Positions 22,838 to 34,330 of a stretch of 64,000 nt of DNA are shown piece by piece. The notes beneath the pieces were generated by a model. That model was not told the origin of the DNA. It saw only the letters and a list, made by a program, of their open reading frames with translations, and did not search any database. The DNA is from Cryptomeria japonica (lineage: Eukaryota > Streptophyta > Pinopsida > Cupressales > Cupressaceae): NCBI RefSeq assembly GCF_030272615.1, contig NC_081410.1, positions 287,989,957 through 288,053,956 of the forward strand, read 5' to 3'. Both the position numbers and the translations under genes were made by a program. Position 1 is the first letter of the stretch, and every line of letters starts with the position of its first letter.

Positions 22838-24393
22838 CTTAATAGCTTCATCTTGTAGAAATAATTTTGAAATTTTTCCAAATTACAAGGAAATAAGTGA
22901 ATGCAATGAACTAAATTTGAAAAACACAATTGAAAAATTATGCAATCCACAATGCAATTCAAATGGGAGCTAGGAGGGAAAATTTGAATTTTGAATTTTG
23001 AAATCTAAGTTGCAAAATTGTAAGAACAATGATTATCAAAAATGAATTGATTGATTTAAAGAAGGAATAGTGCAATTTCCAGGAATGAAGATAATTATCC
23101 AAAAGAGATTCAAAATTAAAATTAGGGCCCATTGAAAAACCTCTTAATTTTAAAAATTCAAAGTTGTTGAATTGAAATTTTGGAATTTTAAATTAGGGTT
23201 GTTCTTAATTAACCACTTAATTTTAAACTATATCTTGAAAATTGAAATGTTGAAAAAGGAGATTATTTTTTATTTTAGAGGGATCAAAATTCGACAAAAT
23301 CAGCCAATTTTCTGGAATTGAGCGGTAAAACATAATCATAATAATCTCCCGAAATTACGAGAAAAAAGTCAGGGACTGTGTGCAAGTTATGCACGGTCCT
23401 CCCAACTTTTTTTGAAATTTTTAAGGATGATAGATACGATGATTTTATTACTAATTCAAAAAACTTGAGTGATTTTATGATCTCTATATAGGTGAAATTA
23501 AGCTCAGAATGTTGAAATAGGACCCAATCAAGGTTTTGTGAAAAATGATGAATTGAAGGAAAATTTTGAAAAATATTAGACCTAATGGATAGGGCCAACT
23601 TGGAAAATAATTAGAGGACTAAAAATAAATGAATTTGATTGAAATTTGCACAAAATCCAATTTAATTTAAAAATTAGGGTTTTAGGTCTTGACCAATTGA
23701 TTTTGAAAATTTGAATTTTCGCAAAAGGAGGGAATTGAAATTTTGAATAAGAAGATAGGTCAGAAAACAATGATAAATCTGAAAATTGAATTAAGATCCA
23801 AATTTTGCACAAATTAAATATCAAATCTAGATTTTTTGTAAATTGCAAGAAAATCAAACATGCAATTTTGAATTTGTTTTGGACCTTAGGAGGTTTAAAA
23901 ATTGATAAACTACGCCAATTTCTTGGAAAAAATACAGTCAATTTTGACTCCTGAAATTTCTAAAAAAAATCTAGGGACCATGTGCAAATTATGCACAGTC
24001 TGACCAACTTTTAAAAAAAATTTCAGGGATGATACAAATTATGATTTTATTGCAGAATCCAAAAAAATAGCTGATTTGGAGATGTCTAGATAGGTCAAAT
24101 TAGCAGTCAAAGGTTGAAATAGGAGATTCTTTAAAAATTAGGGTTTTACTGTTTAAACACTTAATTTTTAGAATAAAAAGAGATTTTAATTGCAATGTTG
24201 AAATAGTAGTAGATCTGAAACAAGCAACTAAAATGCTATACTTCACAAGCTTAATTTCCTCAAAATGAAAAATTAGGGTTTTTATGTAGTTAACCTCTAA
24301 ATTTCGCAAAAAGATCAAACTTGGAAATGAAATTTTAAAGTTCAAATTGCAATTATTTAGGTCTAACAAATAAGAAATCAAAATTAAGATGTA
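22838..24393 (-). other. Element F leader with repeated hairpin units
   Basis: Between the primer site and gag. It contains two diverged copies of a unit also present in the LTR U5: a phrase ending in the hairpin at 23373-23399 and again at 23975-24000, followed by AACTTTT and an A/T-rich segment. Minus-strand frames at 23284-24411 are low-complexity products of this AT-rich leader and are not genes. Confidence 0.6.
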
Positions 24394-24410
24394 GGACAGT
24401 AGGTTCACCA
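24394..24410 (-). other. Candidate primer binding site of element F
   Basis: The minus strand reads TGGTGAACCTACTGTCC three bases inside the 5' LTR, beginning with the obligatory TGG complementary to a tRNA CCA end. I could not assign the tRNA species with confidence. Confidence 0.5.
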
Positions 24411-24755
24411 AAATGTAAAGTGGAAATTTGAACCCTAGTGATTCCCCACCTAGGAGAGAGAAAGAAAATCACTAGGATGATTTTCACTTCTAAGATACTT
24501 TACATTCAAAAGAGGGGTTGAATTCACTAGATCCAAACCCTAGAGTGAATAAGGATCTGAATTCTAAGTGAATTGCAAGGGTGCAATGCAATTTACCCTC
24601 TTTTGTAAGTAGAAGAGTTGACTTGTTGACTATGTAGAAAATGAAGATAAAATGGGTGAAATAAGGAGCTACCGATTCAGATTGCTTTGTATCTTCAGAT
24701 CTGAGGTATTTAGACTAATACAGACCTTCCCTGCAAATTTGGAGAAAATTTGTTG

Positions 24756-24782
24756 GGACCGTGTGCAAATTGCACACAGTCC
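24756..24782. repeat. Conserved palindromic hairpin, best copy
   Basis: Arms GGACCGTGTGCAA and TTGCACACAGTCC, nearly perfectly complementary with a one-base centre. Related copies lie at 18580-18605, 23373-23399 and 23975-24000. The arms are kept while the surrounding sequence diverges. Confidence 0.75.
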
Positions 24783-25271
24783 TCCAAACAATTCACGCGT
24801 CGAAAAGGGTTTTTCCATCTCTACAAATGAAGCCTAAACCTGCAACTATAGCCGCACACTTGCAACCTACACATAGATAAGAAGGGAGGAAGGGTTGTGG
24901 ATAGGGGTTTGCCTTAGTCAAACCCCTGTTGAGGAATCAACCTTGAAAGAAAGTAAATGCAAATACTTAAATGTGAATAATGAAAATGTATACCTTGTAG
25001 ATCTGCAATTTGTTGATGATGGTTGCTTTGCTTGAATGTAATCACAAGTGTTGTATGAAATAGCATGTAACATGAAAAAATCCTAACACACAAACATGCT
25101 TACAAATGAATGTTGTAATGTTTCTCTAATGGATGAATGAAGAAGACACATGAAGAAGAAGACTTGATGGATGCTTGAAGACTTGGACTCTTGATGACGA
25201 TAATGGAGACCTTCCGCTTGTTTTCCCAAATTTTGCTTATCCTTGCTTATGCAAATGAGAGGACTAGATCC

Positions 25272-25280
25272 CCTTTTATA
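25272..25280 (-). promoter_or_regulatory. TATA box, right LTR of F
   Basis: The minus strand reads TATAAAAGG, the counterpart of 19112-19104; in the 5' LTR this is the copy that would have driven transcription of the element. Confidence 0.6.
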
Positions 25281-25662
25281 CTTGCCTAGGAGGATAATTT
25301 TTCATCTCACCGAAGGCTGACATAGGGGAAATAAAATCTTGAAGAACAAATTAGGTCCAAGGGGTCAGATGGACCTATTTTGGGGCCACGCAAAGAGGGA
25401 GGACAAGGGTGCCACACCCCTATCTGAAGGGGACCATGGTGCCATGCCCCTATCCTAAAGGGGACAGGGGCGCCATGCCATGGTCTTGGCCATTTTTAGG
25501 CCCTAAAACAGGGTCTAAACAAGTTGTAAAGTGTGGAAATGAGGCCCAGTTCCATGGTGGAGGCATAGATGGATCCCGATCAAGCATGGGAGATGATATC
25601 ACCAAGGTAAGGGTCCTAAAACATGGTCAAAATTACAAGGGGTGCAATTTTATGAAGCTACA

Positions 25663-28600
25663 TGCACAAATAAAAAGAGAAGTAGCCCACACCTTGTTAT
25701 ATTCATGCAAATCCAGTCAAGATCCTATTCAAGTTCTAGTCTGACAATAGAAGAGAAAGAGAAAAGGTTTCATGCATATGAGCCACCACCAGAGTCTTCT
25801 TCAGGAAGACAGAGAGTGCAAAAAATAAAAAGAACAAAATAATTTTAGGGTTCGATCTTTTTTTTACTGCATTCCCTAAAATGGGCTTTGTAATTCTTTT
25901 TATTTGTTTTATAGAAACAAACGTTGTATGTAAAATGCATGCCGAGGGTCATGACTTAATAAGTCGTTGACCTAGGTAATATTATTTGTAAAACCCGCCC
26001 ATGCAAAAGGTCTTAGAGCTTCTTCGATCTTTAAAATTCATTTTATTATATTTTATAAGTTAATAAATCTTAGTTATGATTGAAACTCTTGAAAATCTTA
26101 ATTAAAATATATTAACTTATAAAAGGATGTCTCAAAGGCATAGTTATATTTAATATAGTTTTTATTAAGATTAAATTATCAAAAAATCTTAATAAATATT
26201 CTATTAAAACAGAAAATAAAGGGAAAGATAAATAATTTATTTTAACACTAAAACAATAAAATGAATTGTTTTATTTTACTGTTAAAGTAAAATTATTTAA
26301 AGATATAAAGTCTCCAAAAGGGCATGCAGATTTTAATAAAAAATGAGTACTTAGAAAAAACTATATTTAGCTTCATAATACATGCAAAATGTTAGAAAGA
26401 GGGGATTATTTCTTCTTTTTCAAGGCTATTTTTGGATTTAAAGTACATGCATTTTTTTAGAGGAGAAGAAGGTTTACTTCTTCAAGCTATTTTTGGCATC
26501 TATATTTAGCATGAGCAACATGCGAATTTTTCAAAGGTAAGGGTTGCTTTTTTCAGAGCTATATTGAGCATTTGTGGCAGTTCTATTTTCAGCAGAGGGA
26601 GTCTTTTTCATGCACTATCAGTGGGAGACCTATTTTTGGCACCAGGAGCTATTTTTGGCAGGGTTACACATGGGTTTTTTATGCTAGTTGGGGCAAATCC
26701 TCCCAAGGCTTTTTCTCATGTAGATTTTCATATTAGGGTTTATCGAGGGAGAGTTTTCTATATATTCTTTTCTCCTCCACTTTTCCCTCTGGTTCTTTCT
26801 TTTTGCTTACACATATAGAAAAAAGCATTGCATCTCAACACTTATCAGTTTTTCAATTATTGTAATAGAGTTATTTTTATTGAGTTTGCAATACAAAGTT
26901 AGTTTGCTTATCAGTATTTCTTTCTTTTTCATTGTTAGGTAATCAATTTGATAGAGTTATTATGGTTCTTGCAATCCTTTACTCTATCTCATTTTTCCTT
27001 TGCAGAAGTAGGATAATTTCACAGTGAATTCAGGTTGTGGGTTGTGTTCATCTGGTTTCCAATTCTTTGTATGTTGTGAAAAAACACTTTTCCTACATGG
27101 AGAAGTTGGATAACTTCGAACCTTTCCATGAAATATTTATGAATTTGGTGATCTAGCTGATTTGTGGAGCATTTTCATTCTTTATTGTAGCTGTCATCAA
27201 CTTTAGTATGCTAGGTAAAACTCCATCATCTCGGTGTATCACATCCATTAGGATAAGTTTTATTTCGCATGCAATCCTTTTAACCCTTTTCTCACAAAAA
27301 GAAAGTTGTAGGAGATTCATCAAGACAGGAAGCCGATCTGATCTCCAGAGGTCTACTTTCAAGATAGGCAACCCATAGGCTTGAAAGTATTTCCATGTTT
27401 CATAGGATTTCTAGGTTTTACACTTAGCCATCATGGGTGCAATCCTTCGTGACAACACTTATCATTCCACACATTATAAAATTGGGCCCTTAACCCTAAG
27501 TGTGACTCTTTTTATTTTATCTTCTTGAATTAATTAATTTATTGAATCCTAATAAAGTCCTATTTCAACCTTCAAGGCTCATTTTCACATATCTAAACAC
27601 CTTGGATTGACGCAGTGAGCTAAATTTGACTTTGTAATCACAATACCTTGCATCCCTAGAAATTTGGAAAAAAGTTGGCTAGACTATAGCGGATTCATCC
27701 TGGTCCTGAGTTTTTCTCCCTAAATTTCAAGATCTTAATTTGGCGGTATTATAATGTTTAAATCTTGATTTGTGTGAAATTTTATCAATTCTAGGCCAGC
27801 CTATGATCAAAAATAAAGTTGGGGATTCACATATATAACCTTTCCTTTCCTCATTTGAAGGATCCATTTACTAGCAATTGAAGGAGCCTCTTATGAAGTG
27901 AAAGTACAAGTTTTGTGTGAAGTCTTCAACCAATAAATTCATCATTCATCAAGTTTGCATCAACCTTTTTCATCAATCATGGAAGCTTAGGAGATGTTGA
28001 ATAATAATAAGGAGATCACTGACTTTTGATTGGCTTGTACCTTTCCCTTAAGGTTTGGTATGGTTTCATGTTATTTTCATAGCTCATTTTCATATTTACA
28101 TTATTTCTTTACATCCATATTGCATTTGGGATTTGAAGCATTTACATTATATTCATTTGGGGGTTTTATTCCAAACATAGGGTAGAACTCTATTTTTGCA
28201 TTTTAGCTCATAGGAATCTTACAAACACATGAGATTCTAAGGCACACACACTTTTAAATACTTTATTTGGTTATTTTTGGAGGTGGAAATCACCAACACA
28301 AGGGGTTTGACTAAGGAAAAACCTTATATAGCCACCCATACACCATTTTCTAGCTTGCAAGTACATTTACAGGTTTTTGTTGAAGCGGGAAATTTTCGGG
28401 AGATCTTAGCAAGCAGGCATAGGTCCATTTGCAAAATTTGGCCTCAAAACTCTGGTTAATGAGTTCCCAGTGCTCTATTCCTAGACTAGAGAACCTATCA
28501 GCCTAATCCTCCTCAGCTAGTTGTAATTTTTGGCAGTTCAACTCCATAGCACTTCAATTTACAGATCCTCAGTTTCTGGCTTAGTACAATGACAACGACT

Positions 28601-29577
28601 AGAGCACCCAGTGCCCTGGTCTAGCTCAGTTAGACTTAGATTTCAATATCAAGTGCACATTAGAATTCCCCTCTTAGATTTTGTTTATGCATCTTAGTTA
28701 CATTCCTGTATCAGTCTATTCTTACCATTTACTTAGTTTATTTCATACATCCTATTAGGCTAGTTTGCTATTACCCGACATTTGACTCATTCCCTTTATT
28801 ATCAGCAACAAAATAGAAACCCTAAAAGTATTCCTTGACTCTCTTTCATAAGATAAAATCAAAGTGAATCACTTCCTTAGGCTCTTTCGTATTCCAAAGT
28901 ATGAATGAGAGTGGGATTAGGTCTTAGCATACCTGATCCCATTTTCATCCATCACACAAATGTATTGTGAATGTGAGATATATTTGTAGGTTCTTTTCAA
29001 GGAGAAGATTAATTTTTTTTATGTATTTCACTAATGTAGGAAGTGTAATGATGATCATTAATAAGAATTTGAAGTGAGATGTAGGCATACATTTATGTAA
29101 TGCATAAATGTTGAGGTATAGTGTTTGGATCTTTAAATATCCATGAAATGTTTAAAAGTTTTGTGTTCTGACTCTATTACCCAATATTAGGCACTAATCT
29201 TTGATAGTTTGGTTGAATTTTAGATACCATTTCATTCATATCATATCTATTTTTCCTTTTCTATTTGTAGGAGTAGGATTAGAGTAGAGATCCCTCACAA
29301 TTATGCATAATAGAGTTAAATAACCATGAATAGAGCTAGTTGAAGGTTGAACTATATGCATTTAGGTTAGATCTTATTGGGAGTCATTTGTAAAAAAAAT
29401 AATATTTATTAATATTTGTATGAAGTCTTTAAATATTGCAAGGTACACCCACCTAGGTCCTACAGAACCTAAAGAGTAGGAGATCTACTTAAAATATCAG
29501 TAGTTGGCCATTGAGCTAAGGATCTGTAGATTAAAATTGGCTATTTCATAGAAAATCTTTAGGCGATCAGTTTGTAA
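25663..29577. other. Unclassified retroelement-derived sequence
   Basis: Nearly 4 kb with no intact ORF. Bases 25860-26400 are AT-rich. The plus-strand frame at 26564-26818 lies in T-rich sequence and has no domain. Bases 27545-27760 resemble the leader of element F on the opposite strand. Around 28591 an ATG opens a short frame starting MTTTRAPSALV before a stop, which could be the start of a decayed gag. From about 28640 to 29577 I recognise nothing. Confidence 0.4.
27545..27760 (+). repeat. Leader fragment related to element F
   Basis: The order CCTATTTCAACC, then ATCTA.ACA, a GATT segment, ATCCCT.GAAATTT, AAAAAAGTTGG, GACTAT, and GGTCCTGAG-TTTTTCTCCCTAAATTTC parallels the reverse complement of 23940-24120. 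The hairpin itself is degraded here. It is a plus-strand fragment of a related element. Confidence 0.45.
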
Positions 29578-30084
29578 ACACCAACAAACTAAAAGGGGAT
29601 TTACAAAATTTGTGGCTAAATGTTTGGTTTTTTAAAGAAATAAAGGGAAGACAATTAAGACACAGGGTCTCTTGCAGCCCTTAGATTTTCCTAGTGAGTG
29701 TTTGGAGGAGGTCTTCATAGATCTTACTACATGTCTACCAAGATCTAAGGGGTAAAATGTCATCATGGTCATGATGGATGACCTCACTAAATATGACCAT
29801 TTTATTGTATTATCACATCGTTTTACAATAAGTGCAATGGAAAAATCATTTTTGGAGATTATACAAAAGCTACATGGTACACCTAAAGTTATTGTTAGTA
29901 ATTGTGGTCCTATCTTTACTAGTAAATTTTGGATAGATTCATTTTCATTTTTTGGAACTCATTTGTCACATGTTTCTTCATATCATCCTCAATCTGATGG
30001 ACAAATTGATGTTGTTAACAATTTTTTGGAAGGTTATTTACTCTACTTCACTTTAGATAAGAAATCACAATGGATATATTGGCT

Positions 30085-30089
30085 ACCAC
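30085..30089. repeat. Target site duplication ACCAC, left copy
   Basis: ACCAC precedes the solo LTR at 30090 and recurs at 31436-31440. Confidence 0.85.
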
Positions 30090-31435
30090 TGTTGACAACA
30101 ATGCAGCAAACTAAGAGGGGGGTGAATCAGTTTTCTCTCAAACTCTACACAACTCAAACTTAAATTCAGATCTGATAATAAATAATGAAAGCATAAATCA
30201 ACACCACATCAATAACATATAACACCAATATTTTTGAAGTGGAAAAACCGGTTAAGGGAAAAACCACAGTGGGAACCTACCCACAAAAAGATAATTCCCT
30301 ATTAGGAATAAGTAAAATATTATAATGGGGAATGCACATGCATTCAGGCACACTACCTAGAGCTCACTGCTCAAATTAAAAAACAAGAAGGGTTGCAACC
30401 CTAGGGAAGGCTCACTGCCTTACAGAAACATTCGGATTACAATTGGAGGATCATGAACAAATGAAATAGCATCTCCACATGCCTAGTTAGAGTTCCAGTT
30501 AAGCACATAATACAAAATCTACTCTTTCACACTTCTTCACACTTCTTCACACTTCTTTGCACTTATCCTCTGCTACTGAAAGGTCAAATCAATGTTTGCA
30601 TACACATATACATCTCTCACATGAATATTACATGTATTTATACAAATCATCAACCTATATTTCAAGGTCATCTCAACCCTCAACACAAATTACAAAACAA
30701 TAATCTCACAAACTACAATAGTACATGCAGACCAAAACAATGTTGGTTAAAGACATAGTCTATACCTAAATCAACACCACATGCAACAAACATCTCCAAA
30801 GATTATGCCTTGAACATCGACAACATGCTACAATCAACATGAATGTCTCATAACATGAAGAACACCACCGGATCAAGAAAATGATCAATAATAGGCACAA
30901 TGATCAATGTGGACAATCAACATGGATAGAACATAATCTAGAAACATCCACAAGCAACGTGAACTACCACAACATCACCACTTACTAGAATCTCCATCAT
31001 CATTATACCGAGGCTCAAGAACACACACTAAAATGACTGTCATACTGAAAGATTCACTTGCAAACCTCCAAATCACAAACCACCTAAATTGAGGACACAT
31101 ATGAATATCCCAAATACTACCAAATCTGCAAACCAAGATACTACAATCGAAGCAATATAGAGCAAAATCTAGAATAACGAGTAATGAAAACAACTAAAAA
31201 ACCAACCTCAATACCAGATCACAAACTCAATCAAATCAACATGCAAACCACTAAAATTTATGTTGAATCAACTAGAGATACTTATCTCAAAACCCATTAA
31301 TCCGCAATGAATCATCTGCAACACACTAGCCAAACCAATTCATCCAATCTGACTAGAACACTGGAACACACAAAAGAGTACATTGACATCAATGACAACA
31401 CATCATTCCAAGAAACTTCTCAACAATATCCAACA
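30090..31435 (-). mobile_element. Solo LTR of a Sirevirus-like copia element
   Basis: 1,346 bases, TGTTGAC...CCAACA, with ACCAC duplications, no internal region and no second LTR. The reverse complement aligns with the LTR of element B (32951-34277): shared landmarks are the C-rich stretch before the 3' end (here AGGGGGGTGAATCAG near 30114), the GGGAAAAACCACAGTGGG stretch near 30256, the GGCTCACTGCC/AGCTCACTGC segments, and TTGACATCAATGACAACAC near the U3 start. It interrupts the chromovirus E integrase precisely between codons for LL and a downstream EW. Confidence 0.85.
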
Positions 31436-31440
31436 ACCAC
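31436..31440. repeat. Target site duplication ACCAC, right copy
   Basis: Identical to 30085-30089, directly after the CA end of the solo LTR. Confidence 0.85.
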
Positions 31441-32083
31441 TAGTAGAATGGAAGTATAATACTTATTTCCATAGCTCATAAAAAATGTCTCATTTTTTGG
31501 AACTATATGAATATCATCCTATATTCATCACATTATCATTTAGGGTGTCATGAAAAGTTCAAGCTATGGAGGTCCACATGCTTCATCGACAACAAGTAAT
31601 TTTAGGACTCGAAGAGAATTTGGCCATGGCACAAAATTGAATGAAGCAACAACCAGAACAACACCATAGTGAAAGAAGCTTTGAAATGGGGGATTGGGTG
31701 TTCTTGAGATGACAACCTTATAAGCAATTATCATTGAAGAAAAAAAAGAAGAATAATAAGTTGTCACTAAAATATTGTGGACCATACTAGATCATGCAAA
31801 ATATAGGTAGTGTTTCCTATAAGTTGGAGTTGTCGCCAACAAGCTAGATACATCATTTTTTCATGTTTCTTGTTTAAAGAAAGTAATAGAGAATAAGATC
31901 CCTACACAAACAATATTACCAAAGTTTTATGAAGAAGGAAGGATCATATTACAATGAGAGTCCATTCTCCAAACATGTACAAAAAATATGAGGACTAGAA
32001 CACTCAATGAATATCTCACTTAATGGAAGAATCTACCAATTGAAGATGCCACATGGAAAGATGAAGAGTTCATTTAGAATAAT

Positions 32084-32950
32084 ATGTAGACACCAAAAAT
32101 TAACCCTTCTTCTAGTCACTAACTCTCTTCAATAATTTAATTGCCTTACTAAAATTTTCTCTTTCTTCTAATATTAATTAAATAATTTTATTATTTAATT
32201 AATTGATCATTGACCTTTATTTAATTAATTAAATCTTTCCATATTCCTCTATCCATTTTATAATTAAACAATTTTAATTAATTAATTTTATTCTTCTATA
32301 GTCAAATAAGTTATTTAATTTATCCTTATATTCCTCCTTTTCCTTTTTCAACTAGGTAAATAGATAAAAAAATTCTTGCTCATGAAAGTAAATAATTTTA
32401 TTATTTAATTCTCTATTTTTCCTCCACCTCTCCTTTCTCTTACAATCTCTACTAATTGTCCTTCTTCTTCTTCTATCCTTGAAACTTGCCTTTTGATTCC
32501 TTTCAAGCATCCTCCCACTCTCTCCCTATCTTGGGTAAAGTTTATCCTACGTGATCTCAACCGTCCATCCCTTCTGGGATGGATATAAACTCAACCATTG
32601 GTCTATCTATCTCCCAATCTATAAATTTGAATCTTTGCTTCCATTTTCTCTTTAACCCCGGACTTTGAGATTTTATTTTTTCTTCTTATTTGCTTACAAA
32701 TTTCTGAGGATACTTATTCTTACAATTTGGATGAAGACTCAAATGTTATGGAGAAGTTCTTATCTTGTTTTCATTGTCTTAACATTGCTTCATTTGATAT
32801 TTTTAATATTACAATGATATCGCACTCTCATTTATTACATCATTCATAGATTAGTTTGGTTTAACATAGATTTGAGGAATAGGTGGTGTTCCGTTGATAA
32901 TTTATGCACTCTAGATTTCAAGCTACATTTTTGGTGAATTTCTTAGTTAC
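32084..32950 (+). repeat. Start of the 3' LTR of chromovirus E
   Basis: Begins TGTAGACACC immediately after the chromodomain frame ends, as a 3' LTR would. It contains TTAATTAATT-rich sequence, a CT-rich stretch and a TATA box (TATAAAT, 32620-32626) in CCAATCTATAAATTTG context. It is cut at 32950 by element B, so no partner LTR was available to confirm it. Confidence 0.5.
32620..32626 (+). promoter_or_regulatory. Candidate TATA box in chromovirus E LTR
   Basis: TATAAAT about 530 bases into the LTR, preceded by CCCAATC (CCAAT-like) a few bases upstream. The spacing is typical of plant LTR promoters, but this is motif evidence only. Confidence 0.4.
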
Positions 32951-34277
32951 TGTTGGAGGAATGTAGCAAATATGTGCTTGAGAGATATTTGAGAGATGTG
33001 TTGTCATTGATGTCAACATATTTCTCTATCTGAGATAGTGATGCAGTGAAATTCAGTGAGTGAGTTTTTTCAGCGTAGTTCGTATGATGAAGATCAAAAT
33101 TTGTGGATTTAAGGGTTTATAGAGGGTTGTCTGTAGTTGATTCAATTCAAGGTTCAGATATTTGCATGGAGATTTGATTGAGTTATGGGTATCTATGTTG
33201 TGGCTGGTTTTTAAGTTGATTTAGTTGTGACAAAGTGACAATATTTTGATTTGCATTGCTCTGCATTGTAATATCTTGTTCTCCAGATTCAGATGTATGT
33301 TTGGGACATTGGTGTGTGTCCTCAATTCAAGTGGCTTGTGTTTTGGAGGTCCGCAAGTGATTTTTCAAGGTCGATAGTCATTGTAGTTAGTGTTCTTAAG
33401 GTTTGGTATGAAGATGTTGGTGTAGATGTTGCTATGGTAATTCATGATGCTTGTGAATGTTTTTGGATCATGTACCTTTTGTGTTGGTGGTCTGCATTGA
33501 TCATTGAGCTCGTAATTAATTTTTTTCTTCGGTACATTGGTGTTCTTCATGTTCTTGGCTGATCTAATGCTTGTAATGTGTTTCGGATGATCGAGACATA
33601 ATTCTTGGAGGTATAACGTGTTCGAGGTGAAAGATTTGGGTTCGTGCTATGTCTTTAATGACATTGCTTGGTCCACATGTAATATTATATTGAGTATGGT
33701 TGTATTTTTGTAATTAGGTGGTGAGTGTCAAGGCGATCTTGATGATTTCTCCAAGGTTGATGTCATGTATAAATAATTGTAATAATCTTGTATTCGAGTG
33801 TGGTGTGTGGATGAGTATGAGTATGTAAGTGTGCTGAATGTATACATTTGTTGAATGCAAAGACAAAGTGTGAAGAAGAAAATTATTTTGTGCTTCAATG
33901 AAACTGAACCAGGCATTAAGGAGATGTTATTTCCCAGTTCATAATTTATTTTGAGCAGTGAGCCTTCCGTGGGTAGTATGCCTTTTTGTTTTGAGTAGTG
34001 AGCTCTAGACAGTGTGCCTAAATGAGTTTGCATTCCCCATTGTAATACTTCTAACAGAGTATACTTATATTGTGGGTGTATCCCCACCATGGTTTTTCCC
34101 CTAATAGGGTTTTCTATGTACAAAATATTGGTGTTATGTGTGTTTATGATGTGTTTATGATTTATGCTTTCATGTTTAATTATCAGATCTAAGAATAAGT
34201 TTAAGTAGTGTGAGTTTTTGTGATAATTGATTCAACCCCCCCCCCCCCTCTCTCAATTGTTTGCCCTATTTCCATCA
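32951..34277 (+). repeat. 5' LTR of element B
   Basis: TGTTGGAGGAATG to CCATCA, 1,327 bases. The first ~230 bases match 41632-41860. The last 60 bases include a 13-14 base C run followed by CTCTCTC. Plus-strand frame 33293-33562 and minus-strand frame 33728-34123 are LTR shadows. Confidence 0.85.
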
Positions 34278-34279
34278 AT

Positions 34280-34291
34280 TGGTATTAGAGC
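34280..34291 (+). other. Primer binding site of element B, iMet type
   Basis: TGGTATTAGAGC lies two bases after the LTR end and differs at one base from TGGTATCAGAGC, the site complementary to initiator methionine tRNA and typical of plant copia elements. Confidence 0.85.
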
Positions 34292-34330
34292 TGGTTCCTC
34301 TGAAGAAGATTAATTGCTTGAGGTGATATG

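Larger units (their letters stand above)
18236..25662 (-). mobile_element. Element F: non-autonomous Ty3-type LTR element
   Basis: Two direct repeats of about 1.25 kb (18236-19494 and 24414-25662), starting TGTAAAG and ending GCTACA, enclose a 4.9 kb internal region. A purine-rich tract next to the left LTR, a candidate primer site next to the right LTR, TATA boxes and a zinc-knuckle remnant all read on the minus strand. No protease, RT or integrase is visible, so the element depended on another for movement or lost pol. Downstream of gag it has long tandem repeats, as Tat/Ogre elements often do in their 3' untranslated region. The flanks (AACAT on the left, TGCAC on the right) do not form a target duplication. 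Confidence 0.8.
24414..25662 (-). repeat. 5' LTR of element F
   Basis: Pairs with 18236-19494. Contains the best preserved hairpin (24756-24782) in U5, the TATA box at 25280-25272, and U3 with CCCCTATC/AAGGGGAC repeats around 25417-25475. Confidence 0.85.
29578..32083 (+). pseudogene. Chromovirus E integrase and chromodomain, split
   Basis: Integrase remnant of a Ty3 chromovirus. Bases 29578-29700 give the end of the zinc-binding domain with several stops (KTIKTQGLLQPLDFP-like). Bases 29720-30089 give the catalytic core, starting at VIMVMMDDLTKYDHF and including SSYHPQSDGQ. The second catalytic Asp appears as Asn in the phrase VSNCGPIF. A solo LTR then sits at 30090-31435, and the core resumes at 31441 in the expected protein context. 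The C-terminal part (31560-31880) reads MAQN...ERSFE.GDWVFL through LSLK, KYCGPY, IGSV and HHFFMFLV-like segments. The end (about 31985-32080) is a chromodomain (RTRTLNEYLT-WKNLPIEDATW), which in the family targets integration to heterochromatin marks. Stops and the insertion make it dead. Confidence 0.8.

Noticed and set aside
32084-32950. Host promoter upstream of a gene
   Set aside because: The TATA box and CT-rich stretch fit an LTR that starts right after the chromodomain frame; no host coding sequence follows.
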